A DNA stretch of 64,000 nucleotides from Pseudomonadales bacterium (GTDB taxonomy: Bacteria; Pseudomonadota; Gammaproteobacteria; Pseudomonadales; Azotimanducaceae): NCBI GenBank assembly GCA_029251375.1, contig JAQXDL010000049.1:434001-498000 (forward strand). The letters run 5' to 3'. The translations under genes were made by a program, and so were the position numbers. Below, in pieces: positions 17,175 through 26,209 of this stretch. The notes under the pieces were generated by a model that searched no databases, was not told the origin of the DNA, and was given only the letters and a program-made list of their open reading frames with translations. How positions within the stretch are numbered: the first letter of the stretch is position 1; each line of letters begins with the position of its first letter.

Positions 17175-17585
17175 TTGAAGCTTATTACCGATACCAAAGC
17201 CGTGGCCCTTTGGTTTCCGGGTTTAACGCTTCAAAGCGAGCAAGGTGGTAAGTTTGAGATTTGGTTCGATCGAGAATGCGAAGGTCCACCGAATGTTAGC
17301 GGTATCGTCACAAAGTATGATCCACCGAATGAGCTTGTCATGGGCTCCATGCGTTATAAGTTAGCGGAAACACCGACCGGTTGCCGATTGGTGTTTACCG
17401 ATGTGCTCCATTTCTATGGCGTTCGATCCAATCGCGATTTCTCAAACAGTGTTCTTGGCGGTTGGCACATGTATATGGATACATTGGTATTTGCGTTAGA
17501 CGGATGCGGTCTTAACCCGCAGCGAGGAGCTGATTCGATTATTCAAAGATCGATGTACGCGGCAGAAACTAGGGCTCATCACTAG
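17175..17585 (+). CDS. SRPBCC/AHSA1-like domain protein, probably 5'-truncated
   Basis: 136 residues counted from a TTG at 17175; the frame is open back to a TAG at 17133 with no ATG or GTG. The visible part contains the core of an SRPBCC lipid/ligand-binding fold: LITDTKAVALWFPGLTLQSE, GGKFEIWFD, YDPPNELVMGSMRYKLAETP and the C-terminal helix GGWHMYMDTLVFALDGCG. The usual first beta-strand before the VW..LTD helix is missing and no ribosome-binding site precedes the TTG. It is therefore either a very short member with a weak start or the remnant of a longer gene. Function unknown. Confidence 0.55.
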   Translation: MKLITDTKAVALWFPGLTLQSEQGGKFEIWFDRECEGPPNVSGIVTKYDPPNELVMGSMRYKLAETPTGCRLVFTDVLHFYGVRSNRDFSNSVLGGWHMYMDTLVFALDGCGLNPQRGADSIIQRSMYAAETRAHH

Positions 17586-17747
17586 GCATACCGAATATCA
17601 GCTCAACAATGTTTTTGTTTGCTAAGAGGTTATATTTCTCATTACAATCTTTTCAAACTTACTGTAATTTATTGTAACAAATTAGTAACTTTTGTTGTTC
17701 AATAAGCACATAATTTAAGGATAGAAGTACGGGATACTTCAGTGATG

Positions 17748-17769
17748 AAAGTGACGATAAAGTCACTTT
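17748..17769 (+). promoter_or_regulatory. Perfect inverted repeat in the ompA 5' leader
   Basis: AAAGTGAC-gataaa-GTCACTTT forms an 8-bp stem with a 6-base loop, ending 37 bases before the ompA start codon. There is no T-run after it, so it is more likely an operator or leader hairpin than a terminator. An AT-rich stretch upstream (17640-17720) could contain the promoter. Confidence 0.5.
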
Positions 17770-17806
17770 AACGGGATTAAAAGTCATTGAAAGGGTGGAA
17801 CGATAA

Positions 17807-18934
17807 ATGATGAACACCAAACTAAAACTAACCGCTATGCTCGGTTTATTGATGGTCGTGATGACCGGTAGCCTTGCTGCCAAGGAAGAGCCTGGTATCA
17901 CCGTTTCACCGATGCTTGGTTACACATGGTTTGGCGACGGCGTCGAAGATACGGACCATTGGAGTCTTGGCTTAGGCTATCAATTTGATAGTCCCTGGGC
18001 AATTGAGTTGGTTTATGCCGACGCAGAAACAGATTTCGACAAATTGCCGGGTGATATCGATTTTACTCGATGGCATGTTGACGGACTTTACCACTTGAAC
18101 ACATGGGGCGATGTTCGACCTTACCTATCTTTTGGTGTGGGCGAAGGTGATTACGATTTTTCGTCACTCTCTTCGGAAAGTAATACATTGTTTAATGTTG
18201 GTGCTGGCTTAAAGTATGCGTTTGCGAAAAACACCGCACTTCGAGCAGATCTCAAATTATTTGAAGGGGACGGTTTTGAGCCGGCTCAAGCAGCTCTTGC
18301 TGTCGGTATACATCATGTCTTCGCACGCTCGATTGGCAATACAGTTGCGGCGCCAATGGCAGCGGAACCAATGGACTCCGATAATGACGGTATATATGAC
18401 GACGTTGATCAATGTCCTGGTACAGCAGCGGGTATTATGGTCGATGGTCTTGGATGTGAGAAAGATGATGACAATGACGGCGTTGTTAACTCAATGGACG
18501 AATGCCCTGACACAACAAATATGAATGCGACAGTTGATGCCAAAGGTTGTTATATCCGTCTGATGGAATCTGTTTCGATTGAACTTGATGTCGAGTTTGA
18601 TTTCGATTCATCGAAGGCACGTGCTGATCATCAGTCAGAAGTAAAACGAGTCTTTGAGTTCATGCAGAAGTATCCAGATACAACTGTGGTCATCGAAGGA
18701 CATACGGATAGCCGAGGTGATGAAGGCTACAACAAGCGGCTTTCTCAGGATCGTGCAAACACAATTGCAGACATGCTGACTAACGATTTCGGTATTAGTA
18801 GTGACAGAGTCACAGCAATCGGTGTTGGTGAGGAACGTCCTCTAGCTTCTAACGATACCGCAGAAGGTCGACAGATAAATCGTCGTGTCATTGGTGTGGT
18901 TGAAGCGACAGTTGAGGTAATGGAAATTCGCTAG
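17807..18934 (+). CDS. OmpA/OprF-like outer membrane porin
   Basis: 375 residues. A signal peptide (residues 1-25, cleaving after LAAKE or nearby) is followed by an eight-stranded barrel-like region, residues about 30-180, with alternating aromatic strands. Two thrombospondin-type-3 calcium repeats come next, DSDNDGIYDDVDQCP and DDDNDGVVNSMDECP. The OmpA peptidoglycan-binding domain follows: VEFDFDSSKA, EGHTDSRGDEGYNKRLSQDR and the RQINRRV end, with the conserved Asp and Arg that bind diaminopimelate. It anchors the outer membrane to peptidoglycan. The gene is monocistronic, with a leader hairpin before it and a strong terminator after it. Confidence 0.95.
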   Translation: MMNTKLKLTAMLGLLMVVMTGSLAAKEEPGITVSPMLGYTWFGDGVEDTDHWSLGLGYQFDSPWAIELVYADAETDFDKLPGDIDFTRWHVDGLYHLNTWGDVRPYLSFGVGEGDYDFSSLSSESNTLFNVGAGLKYAFAKNTALRADLKLFEGDGFEPAQAALAVGIHHVFARSIGNTVAAPMAAEPMDSDNDGIYDDVDQCPGTAAGIMVDGLGCEKDDDNDGVVNSMDECPDTTNMNATVDAKGCYIRLMESVSIELDVEFDFDSSKARADHQSEVKRVFEFMQKYPDTTVVIEGHTDSRGDEGYNKRLSQDRANTIADMLTNDFGISSDRVTAIGVGEERPLASNDTAEGRQINRRVIGVVEATVEVMEIR

Positions 18935-18967
18935 TAGCCGTACTAGATTGACTGACCTGTGAGTAAC

Positions 18968-19009
18968 AAAAAGGCCCCATAGAAATCCTTCTATGGGGCC
19001 TTTTTGTTT
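18968..19009 (+). terminator. Strong intrinsic terminator after ompA
   Basis: AAAAAGGCCCCATAGAA pairs perfectly with TTCTATGGGGCCTTTTT around a 4-base loop and ends in a T-run, 33 bases after the ompA stop. Confidence 0.97.
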
Positions 19010-19577
19010 CTTGGTCTAAATTTTCTGGTGAAAAGTAAATTTAGGCATACACGAGAATGGGTCGAGCATCGATATGTTGCAAAGTAGTGCGCTGCCCTTG
19101 CACTGAAAGAAGAATGAGAAAGTTTTGCATATAACAAATAGAGCAAAAAGCTGGCTGCGAGCCGCGAGAATATAGGCTATGTTTTGATTCGTGTTGGTTC
19201 TCTTGACACAAAACTTCTGTAAAAATCGCAAGCGCATTGCTGTTGTTCAGATGGTGCTAGCTGGTACAACCCGATCGAAAAATCACCCATTCTTCTCGAC
19301 GGTGTCCCATGAAATTGCGACATAACTTGCAGTTGGAGTAGTGTGCCAGCGTATAGGCCAGCATTGGAGGTCCTCTGTAAAAACCAAAAGGCATTTATCA
19401 GCTTTGTCATGACTAAAAGGTATCTTTGCACAAACACCCATTTAGTCTTTGTTGCCAGCAGTGTGAGTGAAAACTTCTCAATTGCGGAACGATGGAGATT
19501 TGAAGGTCTAGTTTTAAAAAGGGGGGTTGAAGCAAGGATCTGAAAGAGGATGAGGCGGATACATCCCTTTCAGTTGC
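19010..19577. other. 568-base region without a supported gene
   Basis: Only short open frames with no ribosome-binding site, no family likeness and many rare residues occur here, in both directions. I see no RNA gene by eye. The region could hold an unrecognised sRNA or be decayed sequence. Confidence 0.5.
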
Positions 19578-19620
19578 TGTACAACAAGTCGTCTATGTTA
19601 ACCGTCTTGCCTGTTGTACA
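19578..19620. repeat. Inverted repeat next to tRNA-Lys 3' end
   Basis: TGTACAACA (19578-19586) and TGTTGTACA (19612-19620) are perfect 9-bp arms separated by 25 bases. The right arm ends 7 bases from the 3' CCA of the minus-strand tRNA gene. There is no T-run; it may act in tRNA 3' processing or be a protein-binding site. Confidence 0.5.
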
Positions 19621-19626
19621 TCTTAT

Positions 19627-19702
19627 TGGTGGGCCGTCCGCGACTCGAACGCGGGACCAACTAGTTAAAAGCCAGCTGCTCTACCAACTGAGCTAACGGC
19701 CC
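19627..19702 (-). tRNA. tRNA-Lys (anticodon UUU), CCA encoded
   Basis: The minus strand reads GGGCCGT for the acceptor 5' arm, TAGCTCAGTTGGTAGAGCA for the D arm, the anticodon loop CTTTTAA with TTT as anticodon, the T arm CCGCG-TTCGAGT-CGCGG, then ACGGCCC-A-CCA. All four stems pair. 76 nucleotides including the encoded CCA. It stands alone rather than in a tRNA cluster. Confidence 0.97.
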
Positions 19703-19719
19703 AATAAGTGAAAGGCGGT

Positions 19720-19747
19720 ATAATACCGATATATTAATAAAACTCAA
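19720..19747 (-). promoter_or_regulatory. Sigma-70-type promoter for tRNA-Lys
   Basis: On the minus strand TTGAGT (19747-19742) and TATTAT (19725-19720) are 16 bases apart, followed by a GC-rich CCGCC discriminator as expected for stringently controlled stable-RNA promoters. The -35 box overlaps the stop codon of the ATP-grasp gene. Confidence 0.6.
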
Positions 19748-20685
19748 GGACTAGCAATCGATTCAGGGAAGATATTATCAACGATGAGGTGAGTCACATT
19801 CTCACCGGTGACTTCTTCAATCGTGGTGATGCCGCCGGGGTTCACAACATTGAATTCAATAACGTAGGGATAGGCCAAATCGAGACCTACAAAATGGGCA
19901 CCGCGCGCGAGTAGGAATTTGCCAATTTGCTCACAATAGGCCGCCTCTGCCTTTGATAACGAGCAGGCGTCGATACTTGCACCTTGCATGACGTTGGTCC
20001 GGTGATCTTTTTGGGCAATCCTTAGGTACTGGCCAACGACTTGTCCTTCGGCGATAAGTACTCGTTTCTCGCCGTGTTGTATTTCTTCAACATAAGGCTG
20101 GATTAAGCAGTATTCGTCCGACTCGATGCCGGTCATCGATTCGAGAATGACCCGTGTGTTGCCATCCATGGCGTCGATTAAAAAGATATCTCTTCCTAGG
20201 GAACCTGCCGGTGGTTTAGCGATCCATTGACCACCGTGCTTTTCAATGACGTTGAACAGATCATCCGGGTTGTTGGAAGCCCAAGTTTGTGGGTATTTAA
20301 AAATGTCGCGATGGCTGGCAAGGAAGTATTTGCTTTTAAAATGCATCAACGCTTCGAGGGAGTTGATAATCTTTGTATGCGATTCAAGACACTGCAACAG
20401 CTGGACTTTATCTAAAAAGCTGTGGCGCATGCCCAGCGTTAATACCCAGACAAGATCTGACTGCTCTAAACTAATTGATTTGAAGGCAGCAAAGGGTTCA
20501 TCTACGACCATCGGTGATTCAAGTGCGTAGCCTTTAGCGACGACATGCGAATCTGCCATGGACAATGTCTCCATCCAGCAAATATCGACGTTGATGCCAC
20601 GTCGCAGTAATTCATTGCCGATACGACAATAGTTGCCGTCTTCGATGGTTTCACTCGTTGCGACCAACAATACAACACGGGACAT
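19744..20685 (-). CDS. ATP-grasp protein related to glutathione synthetase (GshB-like)
   Basis: 313 residues from ATG 20685 (product begins MSRVVLLVATSETIEDG); an ATG at 20721 would add 12 residues. Three regions match prokaryotic GshB: an N-terminal Rossmann-like domain, the ATP-grasp core WIAKPPAGSLGRDIFLID (about residues 154-171), and the C-terminal metal/substrate segment VIEFNVVNPGGITTIEEVTG. Residues between these are divergent, so the substrate may differ from gamma-glutamylcysteine plus glycine. No gshA lies nearby. It is divergent from nadA, with about 230 bases between starts. Confidence 0.82.
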   Translation of the reverse strand: MSRVVLLVATSETIEDGNYCRIGNELLRRGINVDICWMETLSMADSHVVAKGYALESPMVVDEPFAAFKSISLEQSDLVWVLTLGMRHSFLDKVQLLQCLESHTKIINSLEALMHFKSKYFLASHRDIFKYPQTWASNNPDDLFNVIEKHGGQWIAKPPAGSLGRDIFLIDAMDGNTRVILESMTGIESDEYCLIQPYVEEIQHGEKRVLIAEGQVVGQYLRIAQKDHRTNVMQGASIDACSLSKAEAAYCEQIGKFLLARGAHFVGLDLAYPYVIEFNVVNPGGITTIEEVTGENVTHLIVDNIFPESIASP

Positions 20686-20915
20686 AAGAGGCGATAACCT
20701 TAAAAAATCAAAGCTTATCATTCCCGCGTTGATTTAGGTCCTCTTCGCTGCGACTTTAACGACAACTTGTTCGTTGCCGCTATTGCCGTCAGTTGACTTG
20801 AAAATTTGGCATATGACTATATCAATTAGGCTATACGGGTACAGGATTCAAACCAAAGGGAAACCTAGGTTATACTGGCCTGATTAAATCGCAGGAACAC
20901 ATCCCGGAAAGAACC

Positions 20916-21932
20916 ATGGCAAATATAGCTTTTGATATTCCGTTACACCAAAGTCATACGTTAACAGCGCAAGAAATTGCAGCTTATAGCGATCGTATCA
21001 AGTTGCTACTTGAGCGAGAAAACGCCGTTTTAGTAGCGCACTATTACACCGATGATGCTATTCAGGCTTTAGCTGAAGAGACGGGAGGTTGTGTTTCGGA
21101 TTCACTCGAGATGGCGCGATTTGGCGCTGCATCCGATGCGACGACACTGGTGGTTGCAGGGGTTAAGTTCATGGGAGAGACAGCAAAAATTCTGAGTCCA
21201 GATAAACGCGTTCTGATGCCCACCCTTGAAGCGACCTGTTCTTTAGATTTAGGTTGTCCAATTGACCAATTCTCTGCCTTCTGTGACGAGCATCCAGATA
21301 GAACAGTGGTGGTTTACGCAAACACATCGGCGGCGGTAAAGGCACGAGCAGATTGGGTTGTTACCTCAAGCATTGCGCTTGAAGTGGCCGAACATCTGAT
21401 GGATCAAGACAAGAAATTGCTTTGGGCGCCCGATAAATACTTAGGCAGTTATATTCAGAAACAAACCGGTGCAGACATGCTGACGTGGGATGGCTCTTGT
21501 ATTGTGCATGAAGAGTTCAAGCAGAAAGGTTTGTTAGACCTTATGCATGTTCACCCTGATGCAGCTGTTTTGGTACATCCAGAATCGCCGGACGCAATTG
21601 TTGAACTTGCCGATGTGGTCGGTTCTACTTCGCAAATAATTCGAGCCAGTCAAGATTTGCCGAATACAAAGTTTATCGTTGCGACAGACAGCGGTATTTT
21701 TTACAAGATGCGACAGTTGTCGCCGGACAAAGAATTTATTGAGGCGCCGACTGCCGGCAACGGCGCAACTTGTCGAAGCTGTGCGCATTGTCCTTGGATG
21801 GGTATGAACGTATTGGAAAATCTGGAGCAATGTCTGATTGATGGCAGTAACGAGATCTTGGTTGACGAAGCGTTAGCGAAGAAGGCTTTGGTGCCACTGG
21901 AAAGAATGGTTAATTTCGCCAATTCGCACTAG
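20916..21932 (+). CDS. nadA: Quinolinate synthase
   Basis: 338 residues. NadA condenses iminoaspartate with dihydroxyacetone phosphate to quinolinate for NAD synthesis, using a [4Fe-4S] cluster. Motifs seen: [18 protein letters not shown], then [37 protein letters not shown], and the C-terminal [13 protein letters not shown]. The cluster cysteines are in the expected three regions (about residues 107, 196 and 290-297). The protein falls in the ~350-aa NadA class common in gammaproteobacteria. It is single-gene, convergent with bepA. Confidence 0.97.
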   Translation: MANIAFDIPLHQSHTLTAQEIAAYSDRIKLLLERENAVLVAHYYTDDAIQALAEETGGCVSDSLEMARFGAASDATTLVVAGVKFMGETAKILSPDKRVLMPTLEATCSLDLGCPIDQFSAFCDEHPDRTVVVYANTSAAVKARADWVVTSSIALEVAEHLMDQDKKLLWAPDKYLGSYIQKQTGADMLTWDGSCIVHEEFKQKGLLDLMHVHPDAAVLVHPESPDAIVELADVVGSTSQIIRASQDLPNTKFIVATDSGIFYKMRQLSPDKEFIEAPTAGNGATCRSCAHCPWMGMNVLENLEQCLIDGSNEILVDEALAKKALVPLERMVNFANSH

Positions 21933-21969
21933 ATTTTTGCAAGGCAGGGGTAGCCTATCGTTGCTTTAC

Positions 21970-23409
21970 CTAGCGATCGTAGCTGGAGATAAGTTCGCTG
22001 ATCTCGTTCATTCGTTCAGTGATACGGGCATTTTCCTGAAAGTTGTCTCTGGCTAATGGTATAGCGAAGCTGAGTTGCTTTAGCGCTTGGTTAAAGTTAC
22101 CCGTTAACACGAAGTACTCTGCCCGTGCTTGGTGAACCCCGATAATATCACGGTCTAATCCGTAAGCCTCAGCAAGTAGGTACCACACGTCTTGGTCGTT
22201 TGGTCTGAGCTTAGCCACTTCTCTGAAAACTTCTGCTGCCTGTGCCGCTTGACGATTCTTCATCAAGACTTCTGCATAGGCCATACTCAGAGGATAGTTG
22301 TTAGGGCTGATATTGAGCGCTACTTCCAGCGTGTCTATGGCAACGTCATAACGTTCTGCTCTTGTGTGCAGTTCGGCCTCGGCCAGTACAAAAGCAATTT
22401 TGCCAGGGTAGGCGCGACGCAGTTGATCAATGTTCTGCATGGCGTTGTCGAATTCGCCCGAATTTGTTTGGGTTAACGCAAGTCCGTAGAGATTGGCGGC
22501 TTGTGTCACTGCATCGCCATTACCGAGCGCTGATCTTCTTCGCACGAGTGAATTGGCATTGTTGTTAGTGGTCATTGTTTGGACGCGGGTTCGCATCAAC
22601 TGAAAGTCCAAATCCTTTGGGAAAATTTTAGCTGGTAAACGCTCAGTTTGAGCGTAAGAATCGGCGATTCGACTCTTTGTGACAGGGTGCGTCATCATAA
22701 ACTCAGGAATATCGCGTCCACTGTAGCGATTGGCCCTGTTAAGCCGTTCAAACATTCGCGCCATGGCCCGTGGGTCCATGTCAGATTCTACTAATGTATC
22801 AATACCGACTCGGTCAGCTTCGGTTTCTCTGGACCGGCTGTAACGCAGCATTTCAGATTGCGCGACGGACTGCGATGCAGTTAGTGCTGCCAGTCCTGCG
22901 TCACCTGCATTGGTCGCCATCAATAGAAGACCTGCCAATAATCCGACCGTTGTCGCCAAGCTTGCCTTTTTGCCCGCCTCGCTGCGTCGAGCAAAGTGAC
23001 GCTGGCTCACGTGCGCAATTTCATGACCTAAAATCGCAGAGACTTCAGAAACGTCTTCACCATAAAGGAACAAACCTAAATTAACGCCGACGATACCGCC
23101 AGGGGCTGCAAAGGCATTAATGGTTTTGTCATTGATGATGACAAGGTCAATGCGTCGGTCTTGCAACTGACTGTTGGAGGCGAGCCGATAAATAAGAAGT
23201 TCGAGGTATTCTTGTAGCAAGGGATCGTAGACCAAGGGTGCGCCTGCTCTTAACTGTCTCAGGAAGTGCTGCCCCAGGCTGCGTTCCTGATCAAGAGAAA
23301 TAATGCCAGAGGTATAATCTCCCAGCGATGGCAGGTTTCGGTCGTTCGCTCCTTGTAGTGACCACGAAGATAGGGCCAAGAGCATCATCAGGAAAAGTTT
23401 TAGTCGCAT
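21970..23409 (-). CDS. bepA: M48 metalloprotease with TPRs, BepA/YfgC-like
   Basis: 479 residues. An N-terminal signal peptide (MRLKLFLMMLLALSSWSLQG) sends it to the periplasm. The zinc motif HEIAHVSQRH (HExxH near residue 129) and the downstream EADRVGID third ligand are present. The C-terminal third has TPR-like helices such as LPLS/NYPLSMAYAEVLMKN and DVWYLLAEAYG. BepA degrades or helps assemble stalled LptD and other outer-membrane proteins. A bamC gene in the same window fits an envelope-biogenesis neighbourhood, although it is not adjacent. Confidence 0.95.
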   Translation of the reverse strand: MRLKLFLMMLLALSSWSLQGANDRNLPSLGDYTSGIISLDQERSLGQHFLRQLRAGAPLVYDPLLQEYLELLIYRLASNSQLQDRRIDLVIINDKTINAFAAPGGIVGVNLGLFLYGEDVSEVSAILGHEIAHVSQRHFARRSEAGKKASLATTVGLLAGLLLMATNAGDAGLAALTASQSVAQSEMLRYSRSRETEADRVGIDTLVESDMDPRAMARMFERLNRANRYSGRDIPEFMMTHPVTKSRIADSYAQTERLPAKIFPKDLDFQLMRTRVQTMTTNNNANSLVRRRSALGNGDAVTQAANLYGLALTQTNSGEFDNAMQNIDQLRRAYPGKIAFVLAEAELHTRAERYDVAIDTLEVALNISPNNYPLSMAYAEVLMKNRQAAQAAEVFREVAKLRPNDQDVWYLLAEAYGLDRDIIGVHQARAEYFVLTGNFNQALKQLSFAIPLARDNFQENARITERMNEISELISSYDR

Positions 23410-23689
23410 AAGATTAAGATGGGTATACCGCTATAGTCGATACTGTAACGTGAAAGTTTCACAGGAGCCACTCATGGCAGCCCCGCAACCGATGTTGATT
23501 AATAGAATGTTCGCTGCTGGTCGAAATGTTTTGCGATCATTGGTCTAGCACCCATGACAAGTTTTGGTCTTCCAGCTGCCTCAGGAGGCATTGTAGTTAA
23601 TAAGACCGACGTTCTGCGAGTGTGTTCCCCAAACTGAACGAAATAAGCGATATACTGTCGTATGTTTTGTCAGAATTGATATATACGCC

Positions 23690-23923
23690 ATGGAAATTGA
23701 AGTAGATGTATTCGTCGATGCGAGCGAGTTGACTTGTCCGTTACCGCTATTGAAGGCGAAACAAGCGCTAAATAAATTAGAGTCCGGTCAGATCGTTCAT
23801 CTGGTCTGCACCGATTCAGGCTCGGTTAAAGACTTTGATGTCTTCTGCGCACAAAGTGGCCATCACTTGCTAGATGCGAAAAGTAATGATGTTAGTTACG
23901 AGTACTGGTTGAAAAAAGCCTGA
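23690..23923 (+). CDS. TusA-family sulfurtransferase
   Basis: 77 residues. The N-terminal VFVDASELTCPLPLLKAKQA carries the CPxP catalytic motif of TusA/SirA/YeeD proteins; the following VHLVCTDSGSVKDFDVFCAQ and a C-terminal beta-strand YEYWLKKA complete the two-layer fold. It would carry a persulfide on the cysteine for tRNA thiolation or another sulfur transfer. It is 80 bases upstream of the AI-2E-family permease; sulfurtransferase-permease pairing of this type is common in gammaproteobacteria near bepA. Confidence 0.93.
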   Translation: MEIEVDVFVDASELTCPLPLLKAKQALNKLESGQIVHLVCTDSGSVKDFDVFCAQSGHHLLDAKSNDVSYEYWLKKA

Positions 23924-24003
23924 CATGATAGACAAGCAAATCTCAGCTGAAAATTGCGTGAAGACAACTTGAACAGCTCTGCAAATAAAATCAGGAATCG
24001 TCG

Positions 24004-25077
24004 ATGTTAAAGGTGCTGCGTAGTTGGGTAGATCGATTTTTATCGGACGAAGAGGCTGTCCTTCTTGCTGCTCTTCTGCTCGCATTTTTTGTCATTATAG
24101 TGTCGATGGGCAAAATTCTTGCGCCGCTGCTGACCGGTATTGTCTTGGCTTATGTGATGCAGGGCATCATTAAGTATTTAAAACGAAGTCAAATTTCTGA
24201 CGTGCTTGCAGTCGCAGTGACTTTTATGCTGTTTCTTGGTGGCTTTATCGGCCTACTTTTCTTCGTTATTCCAAGGGTCTGGCGACAATTGCAGGGACTG
24301 TTTCGTGAGTTTCCAACGCTGGTTAGCCAAACTCAGATTACCCTAGACGATTTAACGCAGAAGTACCCGGGTCTCATTTCAGAATCCCAGTTGAAGTCTT
24401 GGGTGGACATGTTGAACGCTGAGGTTGGGGTGTTTGGTCAATGGGTTGTGTCGGTATCGATTTCACAGTTACCGCTGGTGGCGACAATATTTGTCTACAT
24501 GATTCTTGTGCCGATTCTGGTGTTCTTTATTTTGAAGGATCAAGAGAAGTTGCTGCGCTGGATTCAATCGCTGCTACCGAACAATCGGCCTTTGATTAGT
24601 GGCATTGCGGACGAACTCAATATTCAGATGTCCAACTATATTCGTGGCAAGGTTGTTGAAATCATTATCGTTGGTAGTGTGACTTATGGTCTGTTTGTAT
24701 TTTACGGTTTGAACTACGGCGCATTGCTCGCTTTTCTAGTGGGTCTTTCTGTCATCGTTCCCTATTTAGGCATCACCGTGGTCAGTATACCGGTAGTCAT
24801 CATTGGCTATCTCCAATTTGGTTGGACTGACGGTTTCTTTTATCTCATGTTTTGGTATGGGCTGTTGCAAGCATTGGATGGTTTCGTTCTCGTACCATTA
24901 GTGTTTTCAGAAGCTGTAAATTTGCACCCGATTGCGATTATCACCGCCGTTCTCGTGTTCGGCAGTTGGTGGGGTTTATGGGGGGTATTTTTTGCGATTC
25001 CATTGGCGACCTTGGTCAAGGTAATCATGACCTCTTGGCCTCAGGTTCTGCATGGACCAGAAAAGGTGACCGAATAG
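24004..25077 (+). CDS. AI-2E family transporter (PerM-like)
   Basis: 357 residues and about 7-8 membrane segments. Typical pattern: paired N-terminal helices around LLALLLAFFVIIVSMGKILA, a soluble helical stretch (residues 95-145) with FPTLVSQTQITLDDLTQKYP, and the C-terminal block VVEIIIVGSVTYGLFVFYGL, then GLSVIVPYLGITVVSIPVV and WWGLWGVFFAIPLATLVKV. PerM-family members are annotated as autoinducer-2 exporters, but substrates are mostly unproven. It lies downstream of the TusA-like gene and may be co-transcribed with it. Confidence 0.93.
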   Translation: MLKVLRSWVDRFLSDEEAVLLAALLLAFFVIIVSMGKILAPLLTGIVLAYVMQGIIKYLKRSQISDVLAVAVTFMLFLGGFIGLLFFVIPRVWRQLQGLFREFPTLVSQTQITLDDLTQKYPGLISESQLKSWVDMLNAEVGVFGQWVVSVSISQLPLVATIFVYMILVPILVFFILKDQEKLLRWIQSLLPNNRPLISGIADELNIQMSNYIRGKVVEIIIVGSVTYGLFVFYGLNYGALLAFLVGLSVIVPYLGITVVSIPVVIIGYLQFGWTDGFFYLMFWYGLLQALDGFVLVPLVFSEAVNLHPIAIITAVLVFGSWWGLWGVFFAIPLATLVKVIMTSWPQVLHGPEKVTE

Positions 25078-25252
25078 ATGCGCTATCGAGGGGTTTTAGG
25101 TCAAGCAGTTCAAGCGTCAATATTTTAGGATCATCGGGCCGTTACTGGGTTTATTTGATAACAAGTGCCAAAGGTACTGTTGGGGCGTTCTTTGCTTGTT
25201 CTGAGTCGCACGCCTCGTTAAGATTGACGACTTTTGATTTTGAGGCAAAGCC

Positions 25253-26131
25253 ATGATTTCAGGCAGCATCGTTGCGATGGTGACGCCAATGCTCGATGAC
25301 GGTTCCGTAGATTGGGATCGTCTTGATACGTTGGTCGAATGGCACGTTGAAGAAGGCACTAATGGCTTGGTTCCCGTCGGTACGACCGGCGAGTCTGCAA
25401 CAGTGAGTGTAAGCGAACATTGTCAGATTGTAAGACGGGTTGTTGATGTCGTCGATGGACGTATTCCTGTGATTGCAGGAACCGGTGCCAATGCAACGAG
25501 TGAAGCCATTGAGTTAACCCGAGCGGCTAAGGAAGCGGGCGCGGATGCCTGTTTACTGGTGACACCTTATTACAACAAACCGACTCAAGAAGGTCTGTAC
25601 CTTCACTACAAAGCTATTGCGGCGGCGGTTGACTTGCCTCAAGTACTTTATAACGTGCCAGGTCGAACAGCTTGCGATATGTTGCCTGAGACGGTCGCGA
25701 GGTGTGCTGAAATAGAGCAAGTTTTCGCCATCAAAGAAGCAACCGGCGACATTGAACGAACCAAACAGATTCTTTCGCTTTGTGGCGATAGCATGTTGGT
25801 TTATTCCGGTGATGATGAGACCGCTGTTGATCTGATGTTGAACGGTGCTAGTGGTGCAATAAGTGTTACCGCAAATGTGACGCCGAAGCAGTGTGCAGAA
25901 ATCTGCCGACTCGCTATAAGTGGTGACGGTATAGCGGCGCATAAGCTGAATGAAAAATTAATGCCCCTGCATATGGATTTGTTTTTGGAATCTAATCCCA
26001 TACCAGTGAAATGGGCGTTGGCAGAAATGGGTAAAATCGGCCATGGTATCCGATTACCTATGACGCAATTGTCCGATGAGCATCACGAACGAGTCCGTCG
26101 GGCGATGCGACATGCAGATGTGATTAGTTGA
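25253..26131 (+). CDS. dapA: 4-hydroxy-tetrahydrodipicolinate synthase
   Basis: 292 residues. It condenses pyruvate with aspartate semialdehyde in lysine/diaminopimelate synthesis. Landmarks: the N-terminal GSIVAMVTPMLDDGSVDW, the GTTGES phosphate loop (residues 43-48), VTPYYNKPTQEGLY, YNVPGRTACDM with the catalytic Tyr, and AIKEATGD with the Schiff-base lysine near residue 162. The gene is followed immediately by bamC, the gene order usual in gammaproteobacteria. Confidence 0.98.
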   Translation: MISGSIVAMVTPMLDDGSVDWDRLDTLVEWHVEEGTNGLVPVGTTGESATVSVSEHCQIVRRVVDVVDGRIPVIAGTGANATSEAIELTRAAKEAGADACLLVTPYYNKPTQEGLYLHYKAIAAAVDLPQVLYNVPGRTACDMLPETVARCAEIEQVFAIKEATGDIERTKQILSLCGDSMLVYSGDDETAVDLMLNGASGAISVTANVTPKQCAEICRLAISGDGIAAHKLNEKLMPLHMDLFLESNPIPVKWALAEMGKIGHGIRLPMTQLSDEHHERVRRAMRHADVIS

Positions 26132-26209
26132 TTGATGACTGATGAATCTAATATTGACGAAAACTATATTGGCAAGCCTATGATCGCTTCAACAGAGTGC
26201 ACCAAAAAA

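Noticed and set aside
18216-18524. 102-aa frame inside ompA
   Set aside because: Out-of-frame shadow of the OmpA coding sequence, including its calcium repeats.
19343-19543. Short frames between ompA and tRNA-Lys
   Set aside because: No start signals, mixed composition, frames on both strands equally open; treated as non-coding.
24852-25256. 134-aa frame across the end of the AI-2E permease
   Set aside because: Shadow of the permease and of the dapA leader; no family likeness.
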